Assembly: GCF_002741105.1 (NCBI RefSeq)
Contig: NZ_NIQU01000001.1
Location: 744,001-808,000 of the forward strand
Direction: 5' to 3'
DNA: 64,000 bases
From: Pseudomonas sediminis
GTDB lineage: Bacteria; Pseudomonadota; Gammaproteobacteria; Pseudomonadales; Pseudomonadaceae
Shown: positions 34,877 through 44,287 of the stretch, in pieces
Layout: every line of letters begins with the position of its first letter
Numbering within the stretch: the first letter of the stretch is position 1
Program-made: the position numbers and the translations under genes
The notes under the pieces: model-generated
What the model saw: the letters and a program-made list of their open reading frames with translations, nothing else
What the model was told of the DNA's origin: nothing
Databases searched by the model: none

Positions 34877-34969
34877 TACGGCCGTCAATTGATCGACGGC
34901 AATGCCAGCGCCCGCAGCAAGTGATAGCATCAAGCCACCACTGACTTAACCACCTATAGAAGTCGGCCC

Positions 34970-36583
34970 ATGACCGAGCACCCGGACCCCAGTCGCGATC
35001 GCCTCAAGCATCACTTCGCCCAGCGCGTGATTCATCAGGCGCGCCAGGTGCTGGAAGTATGGCAGCGCCTGCAGCGCAGCGAATGGAACGATGCCGGCAT
35101 GGCCGAGCTGACCGAAGCCAACCTGCGCCTGCTGCGTTACGCCGAGCGCTTCGAGCAGATCGAGCACGCGCAACTGGCGCAAAGCATTGGCACCAGCCTC
35201 GACGAGGTCGTGGAAAATCACGGCCGTCTCAACAGTACGCTGATCGCTCGCCTCAATCAGGCCATGCAACGCCTTTCACGTACCGGCCTGCGCCATAGCG
35301 ACGCCTTCGAGCAAACCTTCCTGCCACCGCTGCGCAAACCGGTGTATCTCGCCCTGCAGGACGCCCAACGCGCCGAGCGCCTGGCCCAGCAACTGGAGTT
35401 CTTCGGCCTGGCCGCGCAGGCACTGAGCGATGAACGTGCTTTCCGCGCCGCCATCACCGAACGCCACCCCGCCGCCATCGTCATGGACGTCGACTTCGCC
35501 GGCGCCGGGCTGGAGCTGGCAGGCTCGGTGCAGGAAGGCTTGGAGCAGAAGATCCCGCTGCTGTTCTTCAGCCACTGCGACACCGACACCCCGACACGCC
35601 TGGCCGCCGTACGCGCCGGCGGCCAGGAGTTCTTCACTGGCTCGCTGGATGCATCCAGCCTGCTCGAACGCATCGAAGTGCTGACTCACGTCTCGCAATA
35701 CGACCCGTACAAGGTGCTGATCGTCGATGACTCAAAAGCCCAGGCGACCCATACCGAACGCGTACTCAACAGTGCCGGCATCCTCACCCACACCCTCACC
35801 GAGCCTATCCTGGCGATGGATGCGCTGACCGAGCTCCAGCCGGATCTGATCATCCTCGACATGTACATGCCCGAGTGCAACGGCACCGAACTGGCCAAGG
35901 TGATCCGCCACAACGACCGCTACGTCAGCGTGCCGATCATCTATCTGTCGGCCGAGGACGACCTCGACAAGCAGCTCGATGCCATGAGCGAGGGCGGCGA
36001 TGACTTCCTCACCAAGCCGATCAAACCACGCCACCTGATCGCCACCGTACGCAACCGCGCGGCACGTGCGCGCAACCTCAAGGCGCGCATGGTGCGTGAC
36101 AGCCTGACCGGCCTGTACAACCACACTCACACCCTGCAACTGCTCGACGACGCCTGCTTCCGCGCACGCCGCGAAGAGCAACCGCTGGCTTTCGCCATGC
36201 TCGACATCGACCACTTCAAGAAGGTCAACGACACCTACGGCCACCCCATGGGCGACCGAGTGATCAAGAGCCTGGCGCTGTTCCTCAAGCAACGCCTGCG
36301 CAAGACCGACCATATCGGCCGTTATGGCGGCGAGGAATTCGCCGTGGTGCTGCCCGACACTGACGAACAATCGGCGCTCAAGGTACTGGAGGAAATTCGC
36401 CAGCGCTTCGCCGAAATCCATTACCCAGCCCAGCCGCAGGACCTGTCCTGCACCTTCAGTTGCGGCATCGCCATGCTGCAACCTGGCCTGGACGGCAACG
36501 CACTCTCCAAACGCGCCGACGAAGCGCTGTACAAGGCCAAACATGGTGGTCGTAACCGCGTAGAGCTGTACGACGACGAATAA
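34970..36583 (+). CDS. gcbA: Response regulator diguanylate cyclase with two REC domains
   Basis: 537 aa. N-terminal helical segment (1-100), a first receiver-like domain (about 115-235; Asp173 and Asp175 in MDVDF, otherwise degenerate), a canonical receiver (about 243-365; VLIVDDSKAQ, phospho-acceptor Asp297 in LDMYMP, conserved Lys in LTKPIK) and a GGDEF domain (GGEEF 453-457, I-site RKTD 444-447 five residues before). It makes c-di-GMP on receiver phosphorylation and promotes attachment or biofilm in relatives (GcbA/AdcA, PA4843, 542 aa). Same place in the PA4839-PA4857 order. No HPt or kinase gene is adjacent. Confidence 0.93.
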   Translation: MTEHPDPSRDRLKHHFAQRVIHQARQVLEVWQRLQRSEWNDAGMAELTEANLRLLRYAERFEQIEHAQLAQSIGTSLDEVVENHGRLNSTLIARLNQAMQRLSRTGLRHSDAFEQTFLPPLRKPVYLALQDAQRAERLAQQLEFFGLAAQALSDERAFRAAITERHPAAIVMDVDFAGAGLELAGSVQEGLEQKIPLLFFSHCDTDTPTRLAAVRAGGQEFFTGSLDASSLLERIEVLTHVSQYDPYKVLIVDDSKAQATHTERVLNSAGILTHTLTEPILAMDALTELQPDLIILDMYMPECNGTELAKVIRHNDRYVSVPIIYLSAEDDLDKQLDAMSEGGDDFLTKPIKPRHLIATVRNRAARARNLKARMVRDSLTGLYNHTHTLQLLDDACFRARREEQPLAFAMLDIDHFKKVNDTYGHPMGDRVIKSLALFLKQRLRKTDHIGRYGGEEFAVVLPDTDEQSALKVLEEIRQRFAEIHYPAQPQDLSCTFSCGIAMLQPGLDGNALSKRADEALYKAKHGGRNRVELYDDE

Positions 36584-36597
36584 AGCGCCGCCAAACG

Positions 36598-36617
36598 TGA
36601 CGCCGTTCACGGCGTCA
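36598..36617 (+). other. Hairpin between gcbA and ctpL
   Basis: TGACGCCG (36598-36605), loop TTCA, CGGCGTCA (36610-36617): perfect 8-bp stem 15 bp after the gcbA stop. No T-run follows, so it is not a clear intrinsic terminator. It may stabilise the gcbA transcript end. Confidence 0.4.
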
Positions 36618-36679
36618 TCAGGGTGTAACCAAATCGCAATACGCTCGCGGGCATCGTTCAGTTGTCGATCGAGCCTGCC

Positions 36680-38644
36680 ATGCGCCTCAAGCTGCTTACC
36701 AACCTCAATACCCTGTTGCTGGTCACCGTTTGTGTCGCCCTGGCGGCAACCTTGTGGTGGTCGCAGCGCGCACTGCAGCAACCGGTGCAATTGATGGAGC
36801 GCTACCTGACGCTATCCCAGCAGTTTCAGCGCGAGGTGGCCGACAACATCCAAGCCTATCTGGCCAGCGGCAATGCCATGCAACACAGCGCCGCAACCCA
36901 GGCCATCGACGCCTTCGACGAATCCATTGAACAACTGCCGCAACAACTGACCGCCGAACTGCGTCCCAGCCTGGAACAACTGCGCGACTTCAGCGCCAAT
37001 CAATTGCTGGCCGCAGGCAAGCTGGCTGGCGATCCGCAGGGTCTGCTGCTGCAAGCCGAGCGCGAGATGCTCGCCGCTTTGGAACAGCTCAACCAGTACG
37101 CAGCCAGCGGCAGCGGCCCGGCAGCCAGCGACTATCGCCAGCCGCTGCAGGACGCGAGCTCGCGCCTGCTGAAGCTTGCTCACGCCCGTGAACGCTTCAT
37201 CAGCCAGGGGCGCAGTGAACTGCTCGGCGATGTCGAGCGCGAACTCAAGGCCCTTGCTCAGCAGGTCGAGACGCTGGATAAGCTGCCGCTACTTGGCGTG
37301 CCACAAACCGACAGTTCTGCCAGCGTCGGCTTCGCCGCGCTGCTCGGGCTGGATGATGCACAACAGGAGCAACAGGCGCAGGATCGCGGCATCGACCTGA
37401 AACGTGAACTGGGCACGCTGGTGCGCCGCTACCCCAGCGAACTGCAACGCACCCGCGAGCTGGTTGAGCAACGCCAGCAATTGGCCGTGACCACGACCGA
37501 GCGCGTGACCCAGGTGCAGCAGGCACTGGCGGCGCTGGAGCCGCTGGTAAAAGGTGAGTACGCGCGTATTCAGGGCGAGGTAAGGCTGATTCAGGGCCTG
37601 ATGATCGGCCTGATCCTGCTGATCGCCCTGGTTATCGACCGCATCCAAAGGCGCCTGGCACAGGTGCTCGAACGTCTGGTACCGGCGCTGTCGCAATGGG
37701 CGAGCGGTGATTTCGCGACGCCGATCAGCATCCACTCCCGCACCCGCGAGTTGCGCGACATCGAAGACTCGCTCAATCACCTGCGCGGCTATCTGGTAGA
37801 GCTGGTCGCCAGCATCCGCGGCCATGCCGAGCATGTCGCCGGCTCAAGCCGCACCCTGGCCGACCTCAGCGGCGGCCTGCACGGCGGTGCCGAACGCCAG
37901 GCCGGCGATACCGCGCTGATCCGCGACGCACTGGGCGAGCTGGAAGCGACCATCGGCCAAGTCGCCCAGGACGCCAGTCAGACAGCCGACGCCAGCCGCG
38001 ACGCCGACCGCGCCCTGGCCCAGGGCCAGCAAGTCATCGGCCAGAGCCTACAGGGGTTGCACGCGCTGGTCACCGAGGTTCAGGGCAACGCCCAGGCCAT
38101 CGAACGCCTGGCCGACGAAACGGCCACCATTGGCGGTGTACTGACGGTGATTCGCGGTATTGCCGAACAGACCAACCTGCTCGCCCTCAACGCCGCCATC
38201 GAGGCCGCTCGTGCCGGTGAGGCCGGCCGTGGCTTCGCCGTGGTCGCCGACGAAGTGCGCTCACTGTCGCAGCGCACCGGCAGTGCCACGGCGGAAATCC
38301 AGGACGTCATTGGTCGCCTGCAACAGGCTGCGCATCAGTCGGTACAGGCCATGCGCGCCCAGGTCGAACATGCCGAAGCGACCGCAGGCAAGGCCGAGGC
38401 CGCGGATGGTGCGCTGGACGAGATCGTCAGCGCCATTCGCACCATCGCCAGCATGGCCGAGCGCATCGCCGAGGCTACCGCGCAGCAGAGCGATGCGGTC
38501 AGCGAGATTCGCGAGCACGGTGAACGCATTCACCAACTGGGCGACGACAACCTCGGCCTGATCGCCAGCGGACGCAACGAAAGCGAGCGCCTGCTGCACC
38601 TGGGCAGCCAACTGCATAGCGCCGTACAGGCGTTTCGCGTTTAG
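36680..38644 (+). CDS. ctpL: Methyl-accepting chemotaxis protein CtpL (phosphate taxis ortholog)
   Basis: 654 aa from the ATG at 36680; the in-frame TTG 18 bp upstream is less likely. TM1 about 8-30, a long all-helical periplasmic domain (about 31-300, four-helix-bundle type), TM2 about 305-322 ([17 protein letters not shown]), HAMP, then the cytoplasmic signalling domain with hairpin tip [21 protein letters not shown] near 510-535. The position between gcbA and dsbD matches PA4844/ctpL, reported to mediate taxis to low inorganic phosphate and some aromatics. Ligand assignment is by synteny only. Confidence 0.85.
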   Translation: MRLKLLTNLNTLLLVTVCVALAATLWWSQRALQQPVQLMERYLTLSQQFQREVADNIQAYLASGNAMQHSAATQAIDAFDESIEQLPQQLTAELRPSLEQLRDFSANQLLAAGKLAGDPQGLLLQAEREMLAALEQLNQYAASGSGPAASDYRQPLQDASSRLLKLAHARERFISQGRSELLGDVERELKALAQQVETLDKLPLLGVPQTDSSASVGFAALLGLDDAQQEQQAQDRGIDLKRELGTLVRRYPSELQRTRELVEQRQQLAVTTTERVTQVQQALAALEPLVKGEYARIQGEVRLIQGLMIGLILLIALVIDRIQRRLAQVLERLVPALSQWASGDFATPISIHSRTRELRDIEDSLNHLRGYLVELVASIRGHAEHVAGSSRTLADLSGGLHGGAERQAGDTALIRDALGELEATIGQVAQDASQTADASRDADRALAQGQQVIGQSLQGLHALVTEVQGNAQAIERLADETATIGGVLTVIRGIAEQTNLLALNAAIEAARAGEAGRGFAVVADEVRSLSQRTGSATAEIQDVIGRLQQAAHQSVQAMRAQVEHAEATAGKAEAADGALDEIVSAIRTIASMAERIAEATAQQSDAVSEIREHGERIHQLGDDNLGLIASGRNESERLLHLGSQLHSAVQAFRV

Positions 38645-38812
38645 CAGGCTGCGACATGGCAGCGCAGGCAGCAACCGCCCGGGAACTCGACAAGGCCGGC
38701 TGTCTCCAAGGTTCCGCTCATCCCAGGCATTCGACGCTCCGGCGCAGCGACGGCGATGCGGGTGGGCGCTTTCCGGTATCATGCCGCCACCTATCGCCGA
38801 GATATTCGCCCG

Positions 38813-40600
38813 ATGTCACTGCGTCGACTGCTGCTTCCCCTGCTTCTGCTCTGCCTGAGCCTACCCGCCAGCGCCAACCTCTTCGATAAGCGCCCGGCCG
38901 CCTCGCCGCTTGGCGCGCCGCTGAATAACAGCAGCGACTTCCTACCGGTGCGCGAAGCCTTCAAGCTGAGCCTGGTGAGCAGCGATGCACAGGCAGTGAC
39001 GCTGCGCTTCGTCGCGACCGAGGGCTATTACCTTTATCGCCACCGCCTCAACTTCAGCGTCGAGCCGGCCGATCTGGCGCTTGGCGACGCCGAATTGCCG
39101 CCAGGCGAGGCCAAGCACGATGAGTTCTTCGGCGATGTCGAGGTGTACTACGGCGTGCTGGATATCCGCCTGCCGCTGGAGAACCCGGACAACCGCCCGC
39201 TGCGCCTGCAGGTCGGCTACCAGGGCTGCGCCGACAAGGGCCTGTGCTACCCGCCAGAAACAGAGTTCATCGAGATCGGTGATATGCCTGCTGCCAACAG
39301 CAGCGATGCGGCATCGGTGGCAGCCGGCTGGAGCTGGAAAGAGCTGGCATTGTTCTTCCTCGGCGGCCTGGCGCTGACCTTCACGCCTTGCGTCCTGCCA
39401 ATGCTGCCGATTCTTTCCGGGGTAGTACTGCGCGGCCAACTGGGGGGTGTACGCAGCCTGACCCTGTCACTGGCCTATGTCCTGCCGATGGCCGCCTGCT
39501 TCGCCATTCTCGGCACGCTGATGGGCCTGTTCGGTGCCGGTCTCAATCTGCAGGCGCGCCTGCAGTCGGCCTGGGTACTGGTGCCTTTCGCCGCCTTCTT
39601 CGCGTTCTTCGCCCTGGCCATGTTCGGCCTGTTCGAACTGCGTCTGCCCCGTTTCCTCAGCGAACCGCTGGATCGTCTGGCCGGCAAGACTCACGGTGGT
39701 TCGCATCTGAATGCAGCCTTGCTCGGGGTGCTATCGAGTCTGTTGGTCAGCCCCTGCGTCTCGGCGCCACTGGCCGGCGCCCTGCTCTATATAAGCGCCA
39801 GTGGTGATGCCTTGGGTGGCGGCCTGAAGTTGCTCGCGCTCGGCCTCGGTATGGGTACGCCGCTGGTGCTGTTCGCCGTGGGCGGTGGTGCGCTACTGCC
39901 GAAAACCGGCACCTGGATGGTCACGGTACGCAATGCCTTCGGCGTACTGCTGCTGGCCGTTTCGGTATGGCTGCTCGAACGCGTGCTGCCGGGCAGCCTC
40001 AGCCTAGCCCTGTGGGGTCTGCTGGCGGGCGGCGTGGCGGTGTTCCTCGGGGCGCTGGAGTTTGGGCCCAAGACGCATCGGCAGAAGCTCAGCCAGATCG
40101 CGGGCCTGGCACTGTTGGTTTACGCCCTGGCCGCCTGGGTAGGTGCATTGCAGGGTGCGACCGATCCGCTCAAGCCGCTCGGCCAGTTGCAGGCCGGCGC
40201 GAGCCAGAGCAGCGCCAAGAGCGGTGCCTGGCAATCCCTGAGCAGCCCCGCCGAACTGGACGCCGCACTGGCCGAGGCCAAAGCAAACGGCCAGCCGCTG
40301 CTGCTGGACTGGTATGCCGACTGGTGCATCAGCTGCAAGGTCATCGAGCGCGAGGTATTCGGCAATGCCGAAGTCGGCAGCAAACTGGCCGGCTGGCGCC
40401 TGATCCGCTTCGATATCACCGAAAGCAACGCCGCCCAGCGCGCCCTGCTGGACCGTTACAAGCTGTTTGGTCCGCCAGCCATCCAGCTGTTCGCCGGCAA
40501 TGGTGACGAATTACTCGATCTGCGTGTCGTAGGTGAGGTCAATGCCGCCACCTTCGCAGGGCGCCTGGATCAGGCCAGCAACCGCCAGGCAGGTCGTTGA
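38813..40600 (+). CDS. dsbD: Thiol:disulfide interchange protein DsbD (DipZ)
   Basis: 595 aa from the ATG at 38813, giving a clean signal peptide (about 1-21, cleavage after PASA). Alpha domain with Cys139 and Cys145 (GCADKGLC); eight-helix beta domain with Cys193 (FTPCVLPM) and Cys315 (SPCVSAPLAG); C-terminal thioredoxin-like gamma domain with W-C505-I-S-C508-K. All six redox cysteines are present. It passes electrons from cytoplasmic thioredoxin to periplasmic DsbC, DsbG and CcmG. Synteny with PA4845. The 168-bp gap to aroQ holds the aroQ-accBC promoter region. Confidence 0.95.
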   Translation: MSLRRLLLPLLLLCLSLPASANLFDKRPAASPLGAPLNNSSDFLPVREAFKLSLVSSDAQAVTLRFVATEGYYLYRHRLNFSVEPADLALGDAELPPGEAKHDEFFGDVEVYYGVLDIRLPLENPDNRPLRLQVGYQGCADKGLCYPPETEFIEIGDMPAANSSDAASVAAGWSWKELALFFLGGLALTFTPCVLPMLPILSGVVLRGQLGGVRSLTLSLAYVLPMAACFAILGTLMGLFGAGLNLQARLQSAWVLVPFAAFFAFFALAMFGLFELRLPRFLSEPLDRLAGKTHGGSHLNAALLGVLSSLLVSPCVSAPLAGALLYISASGDALGGGLKLLALGLGMGTPLVLFAVGGGALLPKTGTWMVTVRNAFGVLLLAVSVWLLERVLPGSLSLALWGLLAGGVAVFLGALEFGPKTHRQKLSQIAGLALLVYALAAWVGALQGATDPLKPLGQLQAGASQSSAKSGAWQSLSSPAELDAALAEAKANGQPLLLDWYADWCISCKVIEREVFGNAEVGSKLAGWRLIRFDITESNAAQRALLDRYKLFGPPAIQLFAGNGDELLDLRVVGEVNAATFAGRLDQASNRQAGR

Positions 40601-40768
40601 ACGCTGGCAACACGATCCTCGCCCGTTCTTTGCAAATGCTCCGGCAACGACCGAAACCAACGCTATAGTCATATTTCTGCCGCAAACAGCAGGCATCGTG
40701 TCGACTATTGCTGACATCGCGCAGCTGCGGCATAGTCCTGCGCAGCCCGAACAACAAGGAACGCGACC

Positions 40769-41215
40769 ATGGCCACCCTACTGGTGCTACACGGCCCCAA
40801 TCTGAATCTGCTGGGCACCCGCGAGCCCGACAAATATGGCGCCACCACCCTCGCCGAAATCAACCAGGATCTGGAGCAGCGCGCACGCGAGGCTGGCCAT
40901 CATCTGCTGTACCTGCAGAGCAATGCCGAATACGAACTGATCGACCGCATTCACGCCGCAAAGGGTGAAGGCGTCGACTTTATCCTGATCAATCCTGCCG
41001 CTTTTACCCATACAAGCGTCGCATTACGTGACGCATTGCTGGCGGTGAGCATCCCATTCATCGAAGTGCACCTGTCCAACGTGCACAAGCGTGAACCTTT
41101 CCGCCATCACTCCTACTTCTCCGACGTTGCAGTAGGGGTGATCTGCGGCCTTGGCGCCAGCGGTTATCGGCTGGCCCTGGAAGCGGCACTCGAACAACTG
41201 ACCGGGCGCGCCTGA
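40769..41215 (+). CDS. aroQ: Type II 3-dehydroquinate dehydratase
   Basis: 148 aa dodecameric type. Conserved residues visible: N-terminal [17 protein letters not shown] with Arg18 and catalytic Tyr23 on the lid loop, [10 protein letters not shown] for substrate binding, and His101 in IEVHLSN, followed by [13 protein letters not shown]. It dehydrates 3-dehydroquinate in the shikimate pathway. AAGGAA lies 8 bp before the ATG. Precedes accB by 50 bp, the usual aroQ-accB-accC order of many Proteobacteria. Confidence 0.97.
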   Translation: MATLLVLHGPNLNLLGTREPDKYGATTLAEINQDLEQRAREAGHHLLYLQSNAEYELIDRIHAAKGEGVDFILINPAAFTHTSVALRDALLAVSIPFIEVHLSNVHKREPFRHHSYFSDVAVGVICGLGASGYRLALEAALEQLTGRA

Positions 41216-41265
41216 CGCGTAGCCTGGTAGACAAGTCCTACCTCACCTCTGGGAGTTGACCATTC

Positions 41266-41727
41266 ATGGATATCCGTAAAGTCAAGAAACTGATCGAGCT
41301 GCTGGAAGAGTCCGGTATCGACGAGCTGGAGATCAAAGAGGGCGAAGAGTCCGTACGCATCAGCCGTCACAGCAAACAACCGGCCTATGCCCCGCAGCCG
41401 ATGTACGCACCAGCACCAGCTCCGGTAGCAGCGCCTGTCGCCGCAGCCGCTCCGGGCGCTGAAGCCGCTCCGGCCGGCGCACCGAAGCTGAACGGCACCG
41501 TTGCTCGCTCGCCGATGGTCGGCACCTTCTACCGCGCCGCTTCGCCGACCTCTGCCAACTTCGTCGAAGTCGGTCAGACCGTGAAGAAAGGCGACATCCT
41601 CTGCATCGTCGAAGCGATGAAGATGATGAACCACATCGAAGCCGAAGCCAGCGGTGTGATCGAATCTATCCTGGTGGAAAACGGCCAGCCGGTTGAGTAC
41701 GACCAACCCCTGTTCACCATCGTTTGA
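41266..41727 (+). CDS. accB: Acetyl-CoA carboxylase biotin carboxyl carrier protein
   Basis: 153 aa. N-terminal helical region, an Ala/Pro-rich flexible linker (about 46-75) and the biotinyl domain with biotin-accepting Lys119 in [10 protein letters not shown]. The biotin is carboxylated by AccC and passes CO2 to acetyl-CoA at AccAD. GGGAG before the ATG. accC starts 17 bp downstream, giving a tight operon. Confidence 0.97.
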   Translation: MDIRKVKKLIELLEESGIDELEIKEGEESVRISRHSKQPAYAPQPMYAPAPAPVAAPVAAAAPGAEAAPAGAPKLNGTVARSPMVGTFYRAASPTSANFVEVGQTVKKGDILCIVEAMKMMNHIEAEASGVIESILVENGQPVEYDQPLFTIV

Positions 41728-41744
41728 TGCACGGGGAGCCTGCA

Positions 41745-43100
41745 ATGCAGAAGCTGGAAAAAGTCCTTATCGCCAACCGTGGCGAAATCGCCCTGCGTAT
41801 CCTGCGCGCCTGCAAGGAGCTGGGTATCAAGACGGTGGCCGTGCACTCCACCGCCGACCGCGAACTGATGCACCTGGGCCTGGCCGACGAGTCCGTCTGC
41901 ATTGGCCCGGCACCTGGGGCACAGTCCTACCTGAACATCCCGGCAATCATCAGCGCCGCCGAGCTGACTGGTGCCACGGGCATCCACCCGGGCTACGGCT
42001 TCCTCGCTGAGAACGCCGACTTCGCCGAACAGGTGGAGAACTCCGGTTTCGCCTTCATCGGCCCGACCGCCAGCGTGATCCGCCTGATGGGCGACAAGGT
42101 GTCGGCCAAGAACGCCATGATCAAGTCCGGCGTACCGGTGGTTCCCGGCTCCGACGGTCCGCTGCCGGAAGACGAGGAAGAAGCCCTGCGCATCGCCCGT
42201 GAAGTGGGCTACCCGGTGATCATCAAGGCCGCTGGCGGCGGCGGTGGTCGCGGCATGCGTGTGGTACACAAGGAAGAAGACCTGATCAAATCGGCCAAGC
42301 TGACCCGCACCGAAGCCGGTGCAGCGTTCGGCAACCCGATGGTCTATCTGGAAAAATTCCTCGGCAACCCGCGTCACGTGGAAGTCCAGGTGCTGTCCGA
42401 CGGCCAGGGCAACGCGATTCACCTGTACGATCGCGACTGCTCGCTGCAGCGTCGCCACCAGAAGGTGATCGAAGAGGCTCCGGCCCCGCTGATCGACGAG
42501 AAGGCCCGCGCCGAAGTGCTCAAGCGCTGCGTCGATGCCTGCGTCGAGATCGGCTACCGTGGCGCCGGCACCTTCGAGTTCCTCTATGAAGACGGTCGTT
42601 TCTACTTCATCGAGATGAACACCCGCGTACAGGTGGAGCATCCGGTCACCGAGATGGTCACTGGCATCGACATCGTCAAGGAGATGCTCAGCATCGCCGC
42701 TGGCAACCCGCTGTCGATCAAGCAGGAAGACGTGAAGATCCTTGGTCACTCGGTCGAGTGCCGGATCAACGCCGAAGACCCGGACAACTTCATGCCCAGC
42801 CCCGGCAAGGTCAAGCATTTCCATGCTCCGGGCGGTAATGGCGTTCGCGTCGACTCGCACCTGTACAGCGGCTACAGCGTCCCGCCGCACTACGACTCGC
42901 TGATCGGCAAGCTGATCACCTTCGGCAAGGACCGCGACGAAGCCATGGCGCGCATGCGCAATGCCCTGGACGAGATCGTGGTCGACGGCATCAAGACCAA
43001 CGTGCCACTGCACCGCGACCTGACCCGCGACAAGGGTTTCGTCAAAGGTGGCGTCAACATCCATTACCTGGAAAAGAAACTGGGTATGGACAAGCACTGA
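41745..43100 (+). CDS. accC: Acetyl-CoA carboxylase biotin carboxylase subunit
   Basis: 451 aa from the ATG at 41745, with GGGGAGCC upstream; seven extra residues in the longer frame have no support. N-terminal [23 protein letters not shown]-grasp glycine loop [10 protein letters not shown] (about 163-172), [13 protein letters not shown], catalytic [19 protein letters not shown] [12 protein letters not shown], and [18 protein letters not shown]. It carboxylates the biotin of AccB with ATP and bicarbonate. Followed by a terminator-like hairpin at 43239-43271. Confidence 0.97.
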   Translation: MQKLEKVLIANRGEIALRILRACKELGIKTVAVHSTADRELMHLGLADESVCIGPAPGAQSYLNIPAIISAAELTGATGIHPGYGFLAENADFAEQVENSGFAFIGPTASVIRLMGDKVSAKNAMIKSGVPVVPGSDGPLPEDEEEALRIAREVGYPVIIKAAGGGGGRGMRVVHKEEDLIKSAKLTRTEAGAAFGNPMVYLEKFLGNPRHVEVQVLSDGQGNAIHLYDRDCSLQRRHQKVIEEAPAPLIDEKARAEVLKRCVDACVEIGYRGAGTFEFLYEDGRFYFIEMNTRVQVEHPVTEMVTGIDIVKEMLSIAAGNPLSIKQEDVKILGHSVECRINAEDPDNFMPSPGKVKHFHAPGGNGVRVDSHLYSGYSVPPHYDSLIGKLITFGKDRDEAMARMRNALDEIVVDGIKTNVPLHRDLTRDKGFVKGGVNIHYLEKKLGMDKH

Positions 43101-43238
43101 GTCCATGACCTGCTGCGCGTCGGCGATACGGCGTTAAAAACGATCTCGGAATGCTCACTTACAAATGTAAGCTCCGCTCCCTCGACCGTTTTTGCCTTGT
43201 CTCGCTCTAGCTCGCGAGGTCATGACTGAAGTGCTACA

Positions 43239-43271
43239 CAAGGGCTGCCCTCGGGCGGCCCTTGTCGTTTC
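43239..43271 (+). terminator. Rho-independent-like terminator after accC
   Basis: Stem ACAAGGGCTGCC (43239-43250) with GGCGGCCCTTGT (43255-43266), 12 bp with one G-U pair, loop CTCG, then CGTTT. It lies 139 bp past accC and 84 bp before prmA. The T-run is short. The rest of the 43101-43355 gap shows no gene. Confidence 0.7.
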
Positions 43272-43355
43272 CGGCCGATAGCCGAACTGGCCGGCCGGCC
43301 ATCCGTTCAAGTAAGCTGCGCGGCCAAACCGTTCCACATGCTTTCGAGGTTTCTC

Positions 43356-44234
43356 ATGCCCTGGTTACAAGTCCGTCTCGCCATCACACCTGAGCAGGCA
43401 GAAACCTACGAGGACGCCCTGCTGGAAGTCGGCGCCGTGTCGGTAACCTTCATGGATGCCGAAGATCAGCCGATCTTCGAGCCGGATCTGGGCACCACGC
43501 CGCTGTGGTCGAACACCCATCTGCTGGCCCTGTTCGAAGCTGATACCGACGAAACCGCGCTGCTTGCCCACCTGCAACTGCTGTGTGGTGGCGCACTGCC
43601 GGAGCATCATGTCGAGCGTATCGAGGATCAGGACTGGGAGCGCAGCTGGATGGATGGCTTCCAGCCGATGCGCTTTGGCCAGCGCCTGTGGATCGTACCG
43701 AGCTGGCACGCTGCCCCGGAACCGGATGCGGTGAACCTGCTGCTCGATCCGGGCCTGGCCTTCGGCACCGGCACTCACCCGACCACCGCACTGTGCCTGG
43801 AATGGCTCGACGGCCAGACACTAGATAACTGCAGCGTGATCGACTTCGGTTGCGGCTCGGGCATCCTCGCCATCGCAGCCCTGTTGCTCGGCGCCCCGCA
43901 GGCGGTCGGTACCGATATCGACCCGCAGGCCCTGGAAGCCTCGCGCGACAACGCCTCGCGCAACGGTATCGACCCGACCCGCTTCCCGGTCTATCTGCCC
44001 GCCGACATGCCGCAACAACCCGCCGACGTGGTCGTCGCCAACATCCTCGCCGGCCCGCTGGTTTCCCTGGCACCTCAGATCACCGCGCTGGTCAAAGGCG
44101 GTGGACGCCTGGCGCTGTCGGGCATTCTCGCCGAACAGGCCGAGGAAGTCCGCGCCGCCTATACAGGTGCGTTCGACCTCGACCCAACGGCCGTCAAGGA
44201 CGGCTGGGTGCGCATCAGCGGCGTCAAGCACTGA
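43356..44234 (+). CDS. prmA: Ribosomal protein L11 methyltransferase
   Basis: 292 aa (E. coli 293) from the ATG at 43356, matching [16 protein letters not shown]; the longer frame adds six residues without a ribosome site. N-terminal alpha/beta L11-binding domain, linker [24 protein letters not shown] motif [20 protein letters not shown] and the ANILAGPL substrate motif. It trimethylates L11 on several amino groups. The start of a cluster that continues with the DUF3426 gene. Confidence 0.96.
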   Translation: MPWLQVRLAITPEQAETYEDALLEVGAVSVTFMDAEDQPIFEPDLGTTPLWSNTHLLALFEADTDETALLAHLQLLCGGALPEHHVERIEDQDWERSWMDGFQPMRFGQRLWIVPSWHAAPEPDAVNLLLDPGLAFGTGTHPTTALCLEWLDGQTLDNCSVIDFGCGSGILAIAALLLGAPQAVGTDIDPQALEASRDNASRNGIDPTRFPVYLPADMPQQPADVVVANILAGPLVSLAPQITALVKGGGRLALSGILAEQAEEVRAAYTGAFDLDPTAVKDGWVRISGVKH

Positions 44235-44287
44235 ACCGCGCGCAGTCGTTGCGTTAGACTAGCTGCTTGGATTTTCCGGACCCGCGC

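Noticed and set aside
36612..36629. Pho box before ctpL
   Set aside because: GCGTCAT-N4-GTGTAAC has the 11-bp phase but only about 9 of 14 bases match the CTGTCAT repeats, too weak to call although phosphate control would make sense.
41574..43106. 510-codon minus-strand frame over accC
   Set aside because: Composition artefact of a high-GC gene; AccC is complete on the plus strand.
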